A DNA stretch of 64,000 nucleotides from Candidatus Methanomassiliicoccus intestinalis Issoire-Mx1 (GCF_000404225.1 NC_021353.1:1736001-1800000), one strand, 5' to 3'. Counted from the first letter of the stretch, positions 53,837 to 62,513 are shown. Numbers and translations are program-made. Notes: generated by a model not told the origin, from the letters alone.

Positions 53837-54604
53837 TGTAATTGTTCTGGTATCGCCCGGCGTCCGCAGGCAGTCCACTTTGTCATCGCGGCAGCCCAGC
53901 AGGCTTGACACTGTGTGAATTGCCAAGTCCGGGATGTTATTATTTTTGCTCAGGTGAGCGAGAAATACTTTTTTGTCTCCGTATCCAGAAGCCCAGAGGG
54001 CATGTGCGCAGTCAATGTTTGAAAGATGTCCCCGCTCAGACCGGATAAGCCTTTTCAGCATTATCGGGTAGGGGCCGTTATCCAGCATTCTCAAGTCGTG
54101 ATTGGCTTCGATTACTGCAAAATCCGCTGCACCCAGAGACTCAAACACCTCATTGTTGACTTTCCCCAAGTCTGTTGCCAGCAGGAATTTGTTTTTTTCA
54201 GTGGAAATAAAAAATGCATTGGGATCGACAGCGTGATGGTTTATCGGAAGAGGCTTGATTTTCAGATGACCAATGTTGAACTCCTCAAGCGTGTTGAAAA
54301 GAATCTTGCTTTCAATCTCTCCGATTTCTGAAGCTGCCAGAGTGGAAGGGTTGCAGCATATCGGAATGCCGTATCTTCTGGAAAGTACTCCGGCCCCGCG
54401 GACGTGATCAACATGTTCATGAGTCAGCAGAAGGGCATTGATCTGTTTCGGGTCTATTCCTGCAGACTTTATCAGACCGGTCAGCTGTTTCCCGGATAAG
54501 CCTGCATCGATCAGAATAGTAATGTCCTCCGAGCATACTGCAGTGCAATTACCGTCACTGCCGCTGGCCAAAACATGCACTTCAAAACTCACGCCTAACC
54601 TCAT
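53831..54604 (-). CDS. Metallo-beta-lactamase fold hydrolase (YycJ/WalJ-like)
   Basis: The 257-residue protein has the LLTHEHVDHVRGAGVL motif, the downstream metal ligands (INHHAVDPNAFF, LLATDLGKV, and HLSKNNN) and the ADFAVIEANHD segment typical of YycJ-type MBL enzymes. Related bacterial proteins are DNA exonucleases; the role in archaea is not known. The start at 54604 is used because residues before it look random. Its promoter faces the tRNA-Lys gene. Confidence 0.8.
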   Translation of the reverse strand: MRLGVSFEVHVLASGSDGNCTAVCSEDITILIDAGLSGKQLTGLIKSAGIDPKQINALLLTHEHVDHVRGAGVLSRRYGIPICCNPSTLAASEIGEIESKILFNTLEEFNIGHLKIKPLPINHHAVDPNAFFISTEKNKFLLATDLGKVNNEVFESLGAADFAVIEANHDLRMLDNGPYPIMLKRLIRSERGHLSNIDCAHALWASGYGDKKVFLAHLSKNNNIPDLAIHTVSSLLGCRDDKVDCLRTPGDTRTITL

Positions 54605-54745
54605 GCCTTCAGAGTAAAGTTTGTAGAAAAAACTAACGGTCATTATATACAATCTGTTAATGAATAAAGCCAATACAGGCAGCTTAGAGCTGCTGTCTTG
54701 TTCGAAAGACTTATGTATGCCTATATTATTCGCCACTCTTACACG

Positions 54746-54819
54746 GGGCTCGTAGCTCAGCTAGGTAGAGCAATCGGCTCTTAACCGATGGGCCGAGGGT
54801 TCGAATCCCTCCGAGCCCG
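54746..54819 (+). tRNA. tRNA-Lys(CUU)
   Basis: Acceptor strands GGGCTCG (54746-54752) and CGAGCCC (54812-54818) pair; the anticodon stem ATCGG/CCGAT encloses CTCTTAA with anticodon CTT. The T arm GGGTTCGAATCCC is intact, and CCA is not encoded. No intron is present. It borders the virus-like element, but I find no second copy of its 3' end in the window. Confidence 0.95.
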
Positions 54820-54861
54820 CCTCATCTTTTTAAAATCTGGCTTGACGGCGAAATAGAAAGC

Positions 54862-54869
54862 TTTATAAG
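54862..54869 (+). promoter_or_regulatory. TATA box of the virus-like element leader
   Basis: TTTATAAG with a purine-rich element before it lies 43 bases after tRNA-Lys. It predicts a start near 54892, giving a leader of about 180 bases before the first gene. Confidence 0.5.
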
Positions 54870-54980
54870 TGACTTTGAAAAACTGAATTTTTCTCAGTCC
54901 GATGATTTACAGCATAGCGAGGGCTCTCAATGAGCTTTTGCTTTTCTTTTTACCTCTTCTGCATTCGTTCTGCAGAGCCG

Positions 54981-55022
54981 GAGGTGGTGCCTATGATCTG
55001 ATTTTCACCACCTCACCATTTT
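54981..55022 (+). terminator. 9-bp hairpin plus T-run in the element leader
   Basis: GAGGTGGTG at 54981-54989 pairs perfectly with CACCACCTC at 55006-55014, followed by ACCATTTTT. It may stop a short RNA started at the preceding TATA box, act as an attenuator, or be a structure of the viral origin. Confidence 0.5.
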
Positions 55023-55071
55023 TCGCATTCACATTTGAACGATAGTTAACAAAATCAAAAGAGGTATAATT

Positions 55072-55383
55072 ATGGCAAATGACCCAGTATTAAAAACAAA
55101 TTCAAAAGAAGTATTCGTTGGAAAGAAGTATATAAAGGATGATAACGGGAAAATCATAGGTTCCCGTATTACGGCCAGAGCTTATGAAAATCTGAATATG
55201 TTTGAAGGAGACAATCCTTCAATCCAGCTAAATGTTGTATTGTATGGTGAAGACGGTAAACCTACAGATACAATATATCTCACAAAATGTGAGGGGGCGT
55301 ATGAAGCAGATACTGCTTACGAAGAATTGCGCGTTAAGCTGAGCAAAGACTACTATCAGTCACCGGCAAAGAAAAGAGACTGA
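55072..55383 (+). CDS. Small first gene of the element, possible ssDNA-binding protein
   Basis: The 103-residue protein reads VLKTNSKEVFVGKKYIKDDN, then SIQLNVVLYGEDGKPTDTIYL, alternating strands with no membrane segment. Inoviruses carry a single-strand-binding protein of similar length next to the replication module, so that role is possible; there is no recognised motif. AGAGGT provides the Shine-Dalgarno. It is followed ten bases later by the first surface protein gene. Confidence 0.75.
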   Translation: MANDPVLKTNSKEVFVGKKYIKDDNGKIIGSRITARAYENLNMFEGDNPSIQLNVVLYGEDGKPTDTIYLTKCEGAYEADTAYEELRVKLSKDYYQSPAKKRD

Positions 55384-55393
55384 GAGTGATTTT

Positions 55394-56776
55394 ATGAAGA
55401 AATGGAAATTGGGGGCTGTTGCCCTCACACTTTCTTTGTGCTTTACCGTCTCTGCGATGATTATTGATGAAACAGATATAGATGATGCTCCTGAAGTTGT
55501 GTTATCTGCGAATCAATCATACGTGTTTGATGGCAGCACATATGAATATTATGTAGATCCAGGAGATTGGATCTCAATTAAATTTGCTCCTCCGATGCTT
55601 GGATCAGAGATACATTATTCAGCTCCGTCTTGGATTAGCGCATCATACAACAATAATAATCATTCAAGTGCTACAGAAATAACTCTGTCTGGACATACTA
55701 CTGAATCAGGACGTTATGAAGTACATTTAGCGTATAAGCAGCTTCAGTTTAATTCTGGAGTTTCTGTTTATATTACAGTCGGCGGCGGATCACCTTCTAC
55801 CCCTAATTATACAATTACGTTTGATTCAAGAGGCGGATCGCAGGTTAATGGTCAGACTCTGCTTTCAGGAGGAAAAATCATAAAGCCTGTTGATCCTACA
55901 AAATCCGGATATACATTTGTAAAATGGTCAAAGGACGGGAATGCAACATTTGACTTTAACACTCCCATATATGCAGATACTACCCTCTATGCCGTCTGGG
56001 AGGCTAACAAATATAATATAACATTTAACAGCAACGGTGGATCTTCAGTAGCCAATCAGCTTATAGGATATGGCAGCAGCGTGATAAAACCTGAAGATCC
56101 GACTAAAGAAGGATATGTATTTTCAGGATGGTATACAGATCAGCTTTTCAAAAATTCATATAATTTCAATTCATCGGTCTATAGCAGTTTGACATTATAC
56201 GCTAAATGGGAAGCTGTACAGACTGTGTACCATACAGTCACATTTAACAGCAACGGCGGTATTTTTGACGATGGCTCAGAACTCAGGGAAGTAACACAAG
56301 TCGCTGGTACTAAGTTCACAGTCCCTGCAGCAATAAGCAGGGATGGATACATTCTTGCATCATACAGCAATCCACATGGTACTCTGAATCCTGGCACAGA
56401 ATATGATATAGATCTGCTTGACGGCCATACATTCTATGCAGACTGGACGCCGTTGAATCACACAGTTTCATTTGTTACTCTTGGTGGATCTGCATTAGAT
56501 GATCAGTCTGTAGCAACAGGAGGTAAGGTGATAAAACCTGAAGATCCGACTAAAGAAGGATATGTATTTTCAGGATGGTACTCTGATGCGGAATTAACGT
56601 CTGAATATGATTTCAATTCAGAAATAGATGACAACATCACACTTTATGCAAAATGGGATGCTGCAACAGAAAATACAGACAGTCAAAATCATAATATGCT
56701 TCTTTTCTGGATTTCAATTGCGGTAATAATTGCTCTTGCAGCAGGCTTATTTTCAGGAGGCAGAAAGCATGATTAA
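55394..56776 (+). CDS. Secreted membrane-anchored protein with four InlB-type repeats
   Basis: The 460-residue protein has a signal peptide (residues 1-22), about 110 residues of unrecognised beta-rich sequence, then four Listeria-Bacteroides (InlB B, Flg_new-like) repeats at about 138-202, 205-270, 276-350 and 353-420. Each has the pattern ITFNSNGG ... PTKEGYVFSGWY ... TLYAKWE. A single C-terminal helix (LLFWISIAVIIALAAGLF) and a basic tail follow. It would sit on the cell or virion surface and bind a host or a partner. A 53-base exact duplication occurs within repeats 2 and 4. The stop overlaps the next gene. Confidence 0.85.
   Translation: MKKWKLGAVALTLSLCFTVSAMIIDETDIDDAPEVVLSANQSYVFDGSTYEYYVDPGDWISIKFAPPMLGSEIHYSAPSWISASYNNNNHSSATEITLSGHTTESGRYEVHLAYKQLQFNSGVSVYITVGGGSPSTPNYTITFDSRGGSQVNGQTLLSGGKIIKPVDPTKSGYTFVKWSKDGNATFDFNTPIYADTTLYAVWEANKYNITFNSNGGSSVANQLIGYGSSVIKPEDPTKEGYVFSGWYTDQLFKNSYNFNSSVYSSLTLYAKWEAVQTVYHTVTFNSNGGIFDDGSELREVTQVAGTKFTVPAAISRDGYILASYSNPHGTLNPGTEYDIDLLDGHTFYADWTPLNHTVSFVTLGGSALDDQSVATGGKVIKPEDPTKEGYVFSGWYSDAELTSEYDFNSEIDDNITLYAKWDAATENTDSQNHNMLLFWISIAVIIALAAGLFSGGRKHD
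56081..56580 (+). repeat. Exact 53-base duplication inside two InlB repeats
   Basis: Positions 56081-56133 are identical to 56528-56580, encoding VIKPEDPTKEGYVFSGW in repeats two and four of the surface protein. The perfect nucleotide identity, while the flanks differ, points to recent conversion or duplication. Confidence 0.85.
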
Positions 56777-58724
56777 GAAGCTTATCAGCCTGCTTGTATT
56801 GCTGCTTGTCGGGTATCTTCTCATATCTGCAGGCACAGACACATCGGATACTGAAACAAATGATAATACCCTATCATCATCAGTAAGTACATCAGTACTA
56901 AAGTTTCCATCATCAGACCCATTAGGCACCGCATCAATATCTGTTTCTGATACTTCTGCATCTGTAAGAGTATCGGGTGATTCTTGTCTGCTGCTGCAGT
57001 GGTCAATAAGCTGGGGAGACGGCAAATCATCTGCTGCAACAACAGAAAATGGATCATCAAAGACAGTTGGGCATACATATTCATCTACAGGCAATTATAC
57101 GATTACGGTCAGCCTGGAAGTTTATGCTGCAGACGGCGGTTCTTTCATTGAGTCACAAGGCAGCAAGTCAACATCTGTTGCAATTACCCAAGCAAGTTCT
57201 GAACCTACTCTGCGCATCACCTCATCAGCATCAAAATATGTTGAAGCCGGGTCGTCATTCAGCCATACATTCACATCCAACATATCTGGTGTAACATTCA
57301 GCGTTGATCTCAGCAACGCATCCTGGTTGTCTTACAATCCATCATTAAAGCGTTTGAGTGGTACAGCACCTAGCATAAGCAGCGAAACAAGCTATTTGCT
57401 GTCTGTTACAGCTACATCTCCTGAAGGGCAGACGAAGTCACAGACTCTCGGAGTATTTGTGACGGTTTCTGCTCCTGAAACATATTCAATTATTTTTAAC
57501 AGCAACGGCGGCACTGGTACAATCTCGCCGCTGTCTGTCACATACGGATCTGATGTGCTGCTGCCGTCTGAAGGTTTTACAAAAACAGGACATATACTTG
57601 CCGGCTGGAATACTAAATCAGACGGGACAGGTACAAACTATTCACTTGGCGGATCTATGCAGTTGATTAGGTCTAATCAAACTCTTTATGCAGTCTGGGA
57701 GCTCGCACCATTACAGATTACCCTTGACACCGATGTGATCATAAGTGCTGTTGACACTGCAACTGGATCAATAGACTGTATTGATAACGTATTTACAGCT
57801 ACAGCCGGTACGGTTGTTACTCTTCCTATGCTTGAGTATAAGCTATCTGATGCTTGGATTCAGGTAAACAGCGGATGGCGTGATGCTGCAGGCAATGCAT
57901 TGGGTTTTGAGTATACTCTGTCTGCAGATGCTACAATTACACCTGTGTTTACAAATTATTTCAAGCTCACATTCTCGGACCCTGTTGTTACTGTAGTGTT
58001 TGATTCTTCAGCATCAAAATATTTTACTCATAAAATAAACTGGGGAGACGGTCAGCAGTCTGTTGTTGATAATATATCAAGTGATCAGCTTGTACACAGA
58101 TATACTGCTGATGCAGATTATACGATAGTCGTTCAGTCAACATATCTTGCTAATTCTGTATCAGCTCAGTCTGATGTCACAATCACTAATGCTGGTGGAT
58201 CTGATGTATCACAATATACAGTATCATTTGACACTGCTGGTGGTACTGCGATTGCAGATCAGGTCATAGCAGACGGTGCAACAGTTATCGAACCTGTACA
58301 GCCATCAAAAGTAGGTTATAGGTTTACGGGCTGGTATACAGATGATTTATTAAATTCTAAATATGATTTTAATACAAAGATACATGCAGATACAGTAATT
58401 TATGCTGGCTGGGTAGATCGCAGCTGTGTTATAGTCACATTTAACAGCAACGGCGGGTCTGAACTAGATAATCTGCAGGTAGAGATAGGTACGAAAATAA
58501 CGAAGCCTGCAGACCCGGCTAAAGATGGCTATTCTTTTATCGGCTGGTATCTTGACAATGATCTTACAGTACTGTTTGATTTTAATACAGAAATAAATGA
58601 AAATACTACATTATATGCAAAATGGGATGAAACTAAGACGTCTGGCAGTTCATCAATGATGCTTATCATTCTTGTTGTCGTACTGTTTGCAGCATTTGCA
58701 ATAGCAAAGGATGTGAAAAAATGA
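56769..58724 (+). CDS. Secreted membrane-anchored protein with PKD and InlB-type domains
   Basis: The 651-residue protein has a signal peptide (IKKLISLLVLLLVGYLLIS), then a PKD-like domain with INWGDG-type motifs (ISWGDGKSS ... GHTYSSTGNYTITV), a cadherin/He_PIG-like region, one InlB repeat, another PKD-like domain (INWGDGQQS) and two further InlB repeats. It ends with a single hydrophobic helix and the tail KDVKK. It is the second surface protein of the element; its function is probably adhesion or a spike. The start at 56769 overlaps the previous stop by eight bases. Confidence 0.85.
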   Translation: MIKKLISLLVLLLVGYLLISAGTDTSDTETNDNTLSSSVSTSVLKFPSSDPLGTASISVSDTSASVRVSGDSCLLLQWSISWGDGKSSAATTENGSSKTVGHTYSSTGNYTITVSLEVYAADGGSFIESQGSKSTSVAITQASSEPTLRITSSASKYVEAGSSFSHTFTSNISGVTFSVDLSNASWLSYNPSLKRLSGTAPSISSETSYLLSVTATSPEGQTKSQTLGVFVTVSAPETYSIIFNSNGGTGTISPLSVTYGSDVLLPSEGFTKTGHILAGWNTKSDGTGTNYSLGGSMQLIRSNQTLYAVWELAPLQITLDTDVIISAVDTATGSIDCIDNVFTATAGTVVTLPMLEYKLSDAWIQVNSGWRDAAGNALGFEYTLSADATITPVFTNYFKLTFSDPVVTVVFDSSASKYFTHKINWGDGQQSVVDNISSDQLVHRYTADADYTIVVQSTYLANSVSAQSDVTITNAGGSDVSQYTVSFDTAGGTAIADQVIADGATVIEPVQPSKVGYRFTGWYTDDLLNSKYDFNTKIHADTVIYAGWVDRSCVIVTFNSNGGSELDNLQVEIGTKITKPADPAKDGYSFIGWYLDNDLTVLFDFNTEINENTTLYAKWDETKTSGSSSMMLIILVVVLFAAFAIAKDVKK

Positions 58725-60592
58725 GAGACAGAAAAAGGCTTCTGACAATTGCTGCTCTCATTGCTGCATTATGTATGCTTGCTGTCACAATAGCTACCCC
58801 TCTTTTCCTTGAAGATTCCGAGTATGCTGAACAGCAGACTGTTTCTGCTCAGGATCTTACTGCCCAAGAGATAGTGTTGTCAGGCTATTGGGACGATCTA
58901 ACCTCTGCTGATGTTCTAGTTATGCTCTGCCCTGTTGTAGGTCTCGGCTGGCATTTGAGCAAATATTACTATTCAAATGACAGTGGATCAGGCAGCGGAT
59001 CGGGTGATCCTGACGAGCTTGCAAAAACAGTAAGGGCTCATGAGTCAGAATTAGTTTATTCTATACTACACTCAAATGTAGAATTACTTGAAAATAGCAT
59101 ATCTGGATATGCTGATATCTGGAAGTTTACAAACAGCTATTGGATGAGACAGGCAGAAGTTGCAGCAGCAGAAAGATGGGCTGCAGATGCTCAGTACTAC
59201 GCTCCATATATATTAGAAAGGTCTGGACTGATTGGTAATTTATCACAGCTCTTTGAAAATGTGGAAGAAGGTCCTGATAAGACATTTCAGCTTATCAATG
59301 ACAGACTTGCTGCATGGCAAAGTTCATCAGATTACAATAAGATGAGCATTGTCATCAAGTATGGCAGCAATACGCTGTCTAATAATTCTATGGATATTAA
59401 GATCAGAAATACAATCTCTGTATCTTCAGCATCATCTAATGTTGCATATATTGATGCAAGAGAACTCTGGGTCAGCAATGGCAATGCAGTAATTACTTCA
59501 GAAGACGGTACTCGGTATACTCTCAATTCAGGATATAATAATCTTGCAGCAATGAACATTCCTGAGGGCGTATACAGCTTTGCATCAGGTCATACATATA
59601 CAGGATCAATAGTACCAATCGTTGCAACGAATGCTGCGACTGTGCATACTGGCATAGTTGTTGAATCAGGCAGCGATCTCAAGTTTGGTCAGTATTATAA
59701 CAATCAGATACTGATTGACGGTACAAATTATACCGATTTCACATTATACGCAGACACAGGAGACGGCACATCATCAGACAGCGTTAATCTTCTTACAGTC
59801 TTATCAATGCATGACGCTCTGCTTAATGCAGTGTATGAGTCTGTTACAAAAGCTCATGTGGCTGCACAGGCTGCATGGCAGGTATATACTGCCGCTCAGG
59901 AATCAAATATTCTGCTGTCTCCTTCGTCTTTAGTTCCTGCTGGCATGGATGTGACATCTGGAGAGCTCTATACCCTTACTGTTTTGTATCTCGCTCAGAT
60001 TGCAGATTATAAAGAACGCACTAATGCTAATCTTTCCAAAACAGGATTTAATGTCTCTTCTGAGTCTCTTAATTTGTACATCAGAGGCAGCATCTATGAT
60101 GCTAACGGTACTAAGATCTACGATTCAGTTGTGTTTACGCCGTATTTATGGCTTGATGGCATGAATATTATAGAAGGATCAAATGCATTCAGCCAGTCTG
60201 GATACATAGCAGTCTGGGGCAAGTCTAACGATCTTCGCAATTGGTCTGCATCTTCAGATACTCCTCAGCTCGTTTCAGTATCTGCTGGATATTCTTTTGA
60301 TGCTGCTCAGATCATGCATAATCAATCTCTTGTATCGTCTGCAACGCTTACTGTACAGGAAGTTGAAAAATGGAACGAGATAGAAGTAACGCCTGGTCCA
60401 AGTCCGATTGTCATTCCAAAGATTGTTGACTTATCGCCGTACATTGCATGGATTCTCATAGAAGCTGCTGCCATATGGTTCTTGGTTTGGGAGCTGTTTA
60501 AAATGGATGATCTTCTGCTGCTTCTGCCTGCTGTCATCCTGCTTCTGTTAGGTCTGTTTGGTGCGGATTGGATTGCGGGGATGATAGCATGA
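58721..60592 (+). CDS. Large membrane protein of the element, C-terminal two helices
   Basis: The 623-residue protein starts with a hydrophobic anchor (LLTIAALIAALCMLAVTIA), continues with a long polar region in which the first 200 residues are helical (SVELLENSISGYADI ... AEVAAAERWAADAQY) and ends in two membrane helices (YIAWILIEAAAIWFLVWELF and LLLLPAVILLLLGLF). No InlB repeats are visible. It could be the adsorption-type or assembly-related structural protein. Its start overlaps the previous stop (ATGA). No family is recognised. Confidence 0.8.
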   Translation: MRDRKRLLTIAALIAALCMLAVTIATPLFLEDSEYAEQQTVSAQDLTAQEIVLSGYWDDLTSADVLVMLCPVVGLGWHLSKYYYSNDSGSGSGSGDPDELAKTVRAHESELVYSILHSNVELLENSISGYADIWKFTNSYWMRQAEVAAAERWAADAQYYAPYILERSGLIGNLSQLFENVEEGPDKTFQLINDRLAAWQSSSDYNKMSIVIKYGSNTLSNNSMDIKIRNTISVSSASSNVAYIDARELWVSNGNAVITSEDGTRYTLNSGYNNLAAMNIPEGVYSFASGHTYTGSIVPIVATNAATVHTGIVVESGSDLKFGQYYNNQILIDGTNYTDFTLYADTGDGTSSDSVNLLTVLSMHDALLNAVYESVTKAHVAAQAAWQVYTAAQESNILLSPSSLVPAGMDVTSGELYTLTVLYLAQIADYKERTNANLSKTGFNVSSESLNLYIRGSIYDANGTKIYDSVVFTPYLWLDGMNIIEGSNAFSQSGYIAVWGKSNDLRNWSASSDTPQLVSVSAGYSFDAAQIMHNQSLVSSATLTVQEVEKWNEIEVTPGPSPIVIPKIVDLSPYIAWILIEAAAIWFLVWELFKMDDLLLLLPAVILLLLGLFGADWIAGMIA

Positions 60593-60702
60593 TGGATATG
60601 ACTGTCATTCTATATTCCACGCTGTCAACGCTGTTCGGCTTTGCAGTCGCATTTGCCTATTACATGCTGCGAGGTGGCCGCCGTGCTGAACAAACCTACT
60701 GA
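60589..60702 (+). CDS. 37-residue single-span membrane protein, candidate major coat protein
   Basis: The tiny protein starts at an ATG overlapping the preceding stop (ATGA) and ends at 60702. One hydrophobic helix (ILYSTLSTLFGFAVAFAYYM) is followed by a very basic end (LRGGRRAEQTY). Inovirus major coat proteins are short with one helix and a basic C terminus facing the DNA, so the composition fits; the lack of a signal peptide is a difference, as is the placement after the large proteins. It is too short for most ORF filters. Confidence 0.6.
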   Translation: MMDMTVILYSTLSTLFGFAVAFAYYMLRGGRRAEQTY

Positions 60703-61387
60703 AGCTGCAGCACCTCTAATTGGCAGATCCGGCTGGGATGTCTTAGTCCAGTACAAATATTCCTTTTTGGCTCTTGCAGCCATCACTTTTTATTTTTTTA
60801 TGGATCTTGCATTCCCTGAAAAACTAGCTGACTGGATGGATACTCTGTATAGTTTTATTGATTCTGTCAAGCCTTACATCCTTCCTGGTTTGTTTGGGGC
60901 CATCGCCGGCCGATTTGTCTATAAGAATTATGTTTACCAGCCAATAATTCTATCTGTTCCTAATGCTACACAGGGCGATGCTGAATACAAGCTGTCGTAC
61001 ACATATTTTAACCATTTAACCAAGAAAAATGGATGCTGCAACCCCATAGCTACTAAAACAGGCCGTATCAAATATGTCTGTAAAAGCTATGATCCTGAAG
61101 AGAAAGTTATTGATTTTGGATGGATCCACAGCGCATCAGTAGCTCCTGACCAGGTCTTCGCATCCAGGGAATCATACAACGCTCTTTTAGAAGACTATGC
61201 AGATAAGTCAAGAAGGGTTGTACAGCTTGAAAGCATTCCAATGCTTGAAGGTACTAAGATTGGTTTGTCTGTAGTCCGCAAAAACAATGAGATCATGAGC
61301 ACTGTGCTGGGTATATCTGATCCTGTTGTTACAGTCGATCCTGATAAGGCTCTGCAGGAGCTTGAGGACGGTGTGAAAGATGAGTGA
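60683..61387 (+). CDS. Membrane protein preceding the Zot-like ATPase
   Basis: The 234-residue protein starts at a GTG at 60683 after GAGGTG, in an overlap of 20 bases with the coat-like gene. Two hydrophobic segments (SFLALAAITFYFFMDLAF and KPYILPGLFGAIAGRF) anchor it; the rest (KKNGCCNPIATKTGR and later) is cytoplasmic. In inoviruses a membrane assembly protein works with the ATPase, which would suit this one. An upstream TTG at 60641 was rejected. It overlaps the next gene by eight bases. Confidence 0.75.
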   Translation: MLNKPTEAAAPLIGRSGWDVLVQYKYSFLALAAITFYFFMDLAFPEKLADWMDTLYSFIDSVKPYILPGLFGAIAGRFVYKNYVYQPIILSVPNATQGDAEYKLSYTYFNHLTKKNGCCNPIATKTGRIKYVCKSYDPEEKVIDFGWIHSASVAPDQVFASRESYNALLEDYADKSRRVVQLESIPMLEGTKIGLSVVRKNNEIMSTVLGISDPVVTVDPDKALQELEDGVKDE

Positions 61388-62042
61388 GGCCATCGACTGC
61401 ATAAATGCAATTAATGAGATGCCTCACGGCGTCATAGCAATATTGGGATCTGGTAAGACTTTTAAATCTGGTACTTTGTATTCACTTTTTGATTACTGTC
61501 CTTGTTTGATGTCCAGACGTAAAGCGTTTTACAAATTTCCGTCTGTAGATAATTTATTCCCATCCAGCCTTAAATCATATACTGTTAATGACTTCGATGA
61601 TGTTGATCCTGACAGCATCTGCGTAATTGAAGACGCTAACAGGGTTTTCCCTTCGAGGTCTTCAGCCCGTACATCTGAGCTGCAGGAATGGATGGGCATA
61701 ATCTCTCACAAAGATATTCTAGTAATGCTCACAGTCCAGAACACAAGCAATACAGACCTGGCATTTTTCAGGGATCAAAATGTAGTTATGTTACATAAAA
61801 AAATGAATCCTACAGCCATATCATATGAACGTGATGAATTCAAAGTAAACTGCCAGCGTGCTAATCTTTTGATAGATCAGTACTCTGCTCAGTACAATGT
61901 GCCTTATCATTACGTATCATACTTACCTGATTTTGATCAAGTCTTGATACTTGACAAACCTCCATCCTGGTACGGTTATGATCAATCGCATGCACTAAGA
62001 TATTATAAGTTACGAAAAGAGAAGAAAGAGGAATCAGAATGA
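61380..62042 (+). CDS. Zot/pI-like morphogenesis ATPase
   Basis: The 220-residue protein has AILGSGKTFKSGTLYSL near residue 20, a variant Walker A in which the first Gly is Ala, and ICVIEDANRVFPSR near residue 81, similar to the IDEAxRxFPxR Walker B of Zot/pI proteins. The segment HKDILVMLTVQNTSNTDLAF matches the sensor-like HxxxDxxxxTQ region of the family. Inoviruses use this ATPase to extrude the virion. The pleolipovirus NTPase is the alternative. No membrane helix is seen, unlike inovirus pI, but the preceding gene supplies two. The next gene starts in its stop (ATGA). Confidence 0.7.
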   Translation: MSEAIDCINAINEMPHGVIAILGSGKTFKSGTLYSLFDYCPCLMSRRKAFYKFPSVDNLFPSSLKSYTVNDFDDVDPDSICVIEDANRVFPSRSSARTSELQEWMGIISHKDILVMLTVQNTSNTDLAFFRDQNVVMLHKKMNPTAISYERDEFKVNCQRANLLIDQYSAQYNVPYHYVSYLPDFDQVLILDKPPSWYGYDQSHALRYYKLRKEKKEESE

Positions 62043-62395
62043 ATGTTACGATCACTCCGGATTCGGAGGCAAATTACATTTTATCAAGTATAGCCTCATC
62101 TAAGCTGAAATTGAAGCTTGATGTTGCATTAGCTGGGGAATCTGTGCCATTCCGTCAGGCCTTACAGTACTACAGCCTTTTAGGAATGCAAAATGACCTG
62201 CTTGCAGATAAGCTTCTGTCGCTGCTTAGAGATGATGCTGTTTCAATAGCTATGACAAAAGCAGCTACGCTTGATCGCATATGTGCCATGATTGACACGG
62301 AGCCTGTCAGAGTAATCAAACCCTCTAAACCAGATCCTATCATATTTGATGATCCGCAGCCGTCAGGCAGCGGATCCAATAAGGAGCCGCAGTAA
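62039..62395 (+). CDS. Unknown small helical protein of the element
   Basis: The 118-residue protein reads LSSIASSKLKLKLDVALAGE then a mostly helical region and a proline-rich tail (KPSKPDPIIFDDPQPSGSGS). I do not recognise it. It is coupled to the Zot-like gene by four bases, and its stop is immediately followed by two hairpins at 62395-62459. Confidence 0.7.
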   Translation: MNVTITPDSEANYILSSIASSKLKLKLDVALAGESVPFRQALQYYSLLGMQNDLLADKLLSLLRDDAVSIAMTKAATLDRICAMIDTEPVRVIKPSKPDPIIFDDPQPSGSGSNKEPQ

Positions 62396-62459
62396 AGCGT
62401 CTGAGCTGGAGCCAGACGCTTACGAGGCTCCGCCTTAGACACTAACCAATTAGTGTAAG
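62395..62459. other. Two perfect hairpins before the replication gene, candidate origin or packaging signal
   Basis: AAGCGTCTG at 62395-62403 and CAGACGCTT at 62413-62421 form a 9-bp stem with a nine-base loop. A second perfect stem, ACACTAA at 62439-62445 and TTAGTGT at 62450-62456, has the loop CCAA. No coding frame runs here. HUH replication proteins cut at hairpin-flanked origins, and inoviruses carry a packaging hairpin, so both roles are reasonable. The first hairpin could also terminate the structural operon. Confidence 0.55.
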
Positions 62460-62513
62460 CTCTCGATTTATTTCAATTTAAAAACTAATCAATAAAAGTA
62501 GAAGGTATAGACT

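Noticed and set aside
53831..54736. A 44-residue longer start for the MBL-fold protein
   Set aside because: The added residues look random and overlap the tRNA promoter area; the family begins near 54604.
54746..54819. tRNA-Lys as the attachment site of the virus-like element
   Set aside because: No second copy of the tRNA 3' end appears up to 64000 and no recombinase is present, so position alone is not enough.
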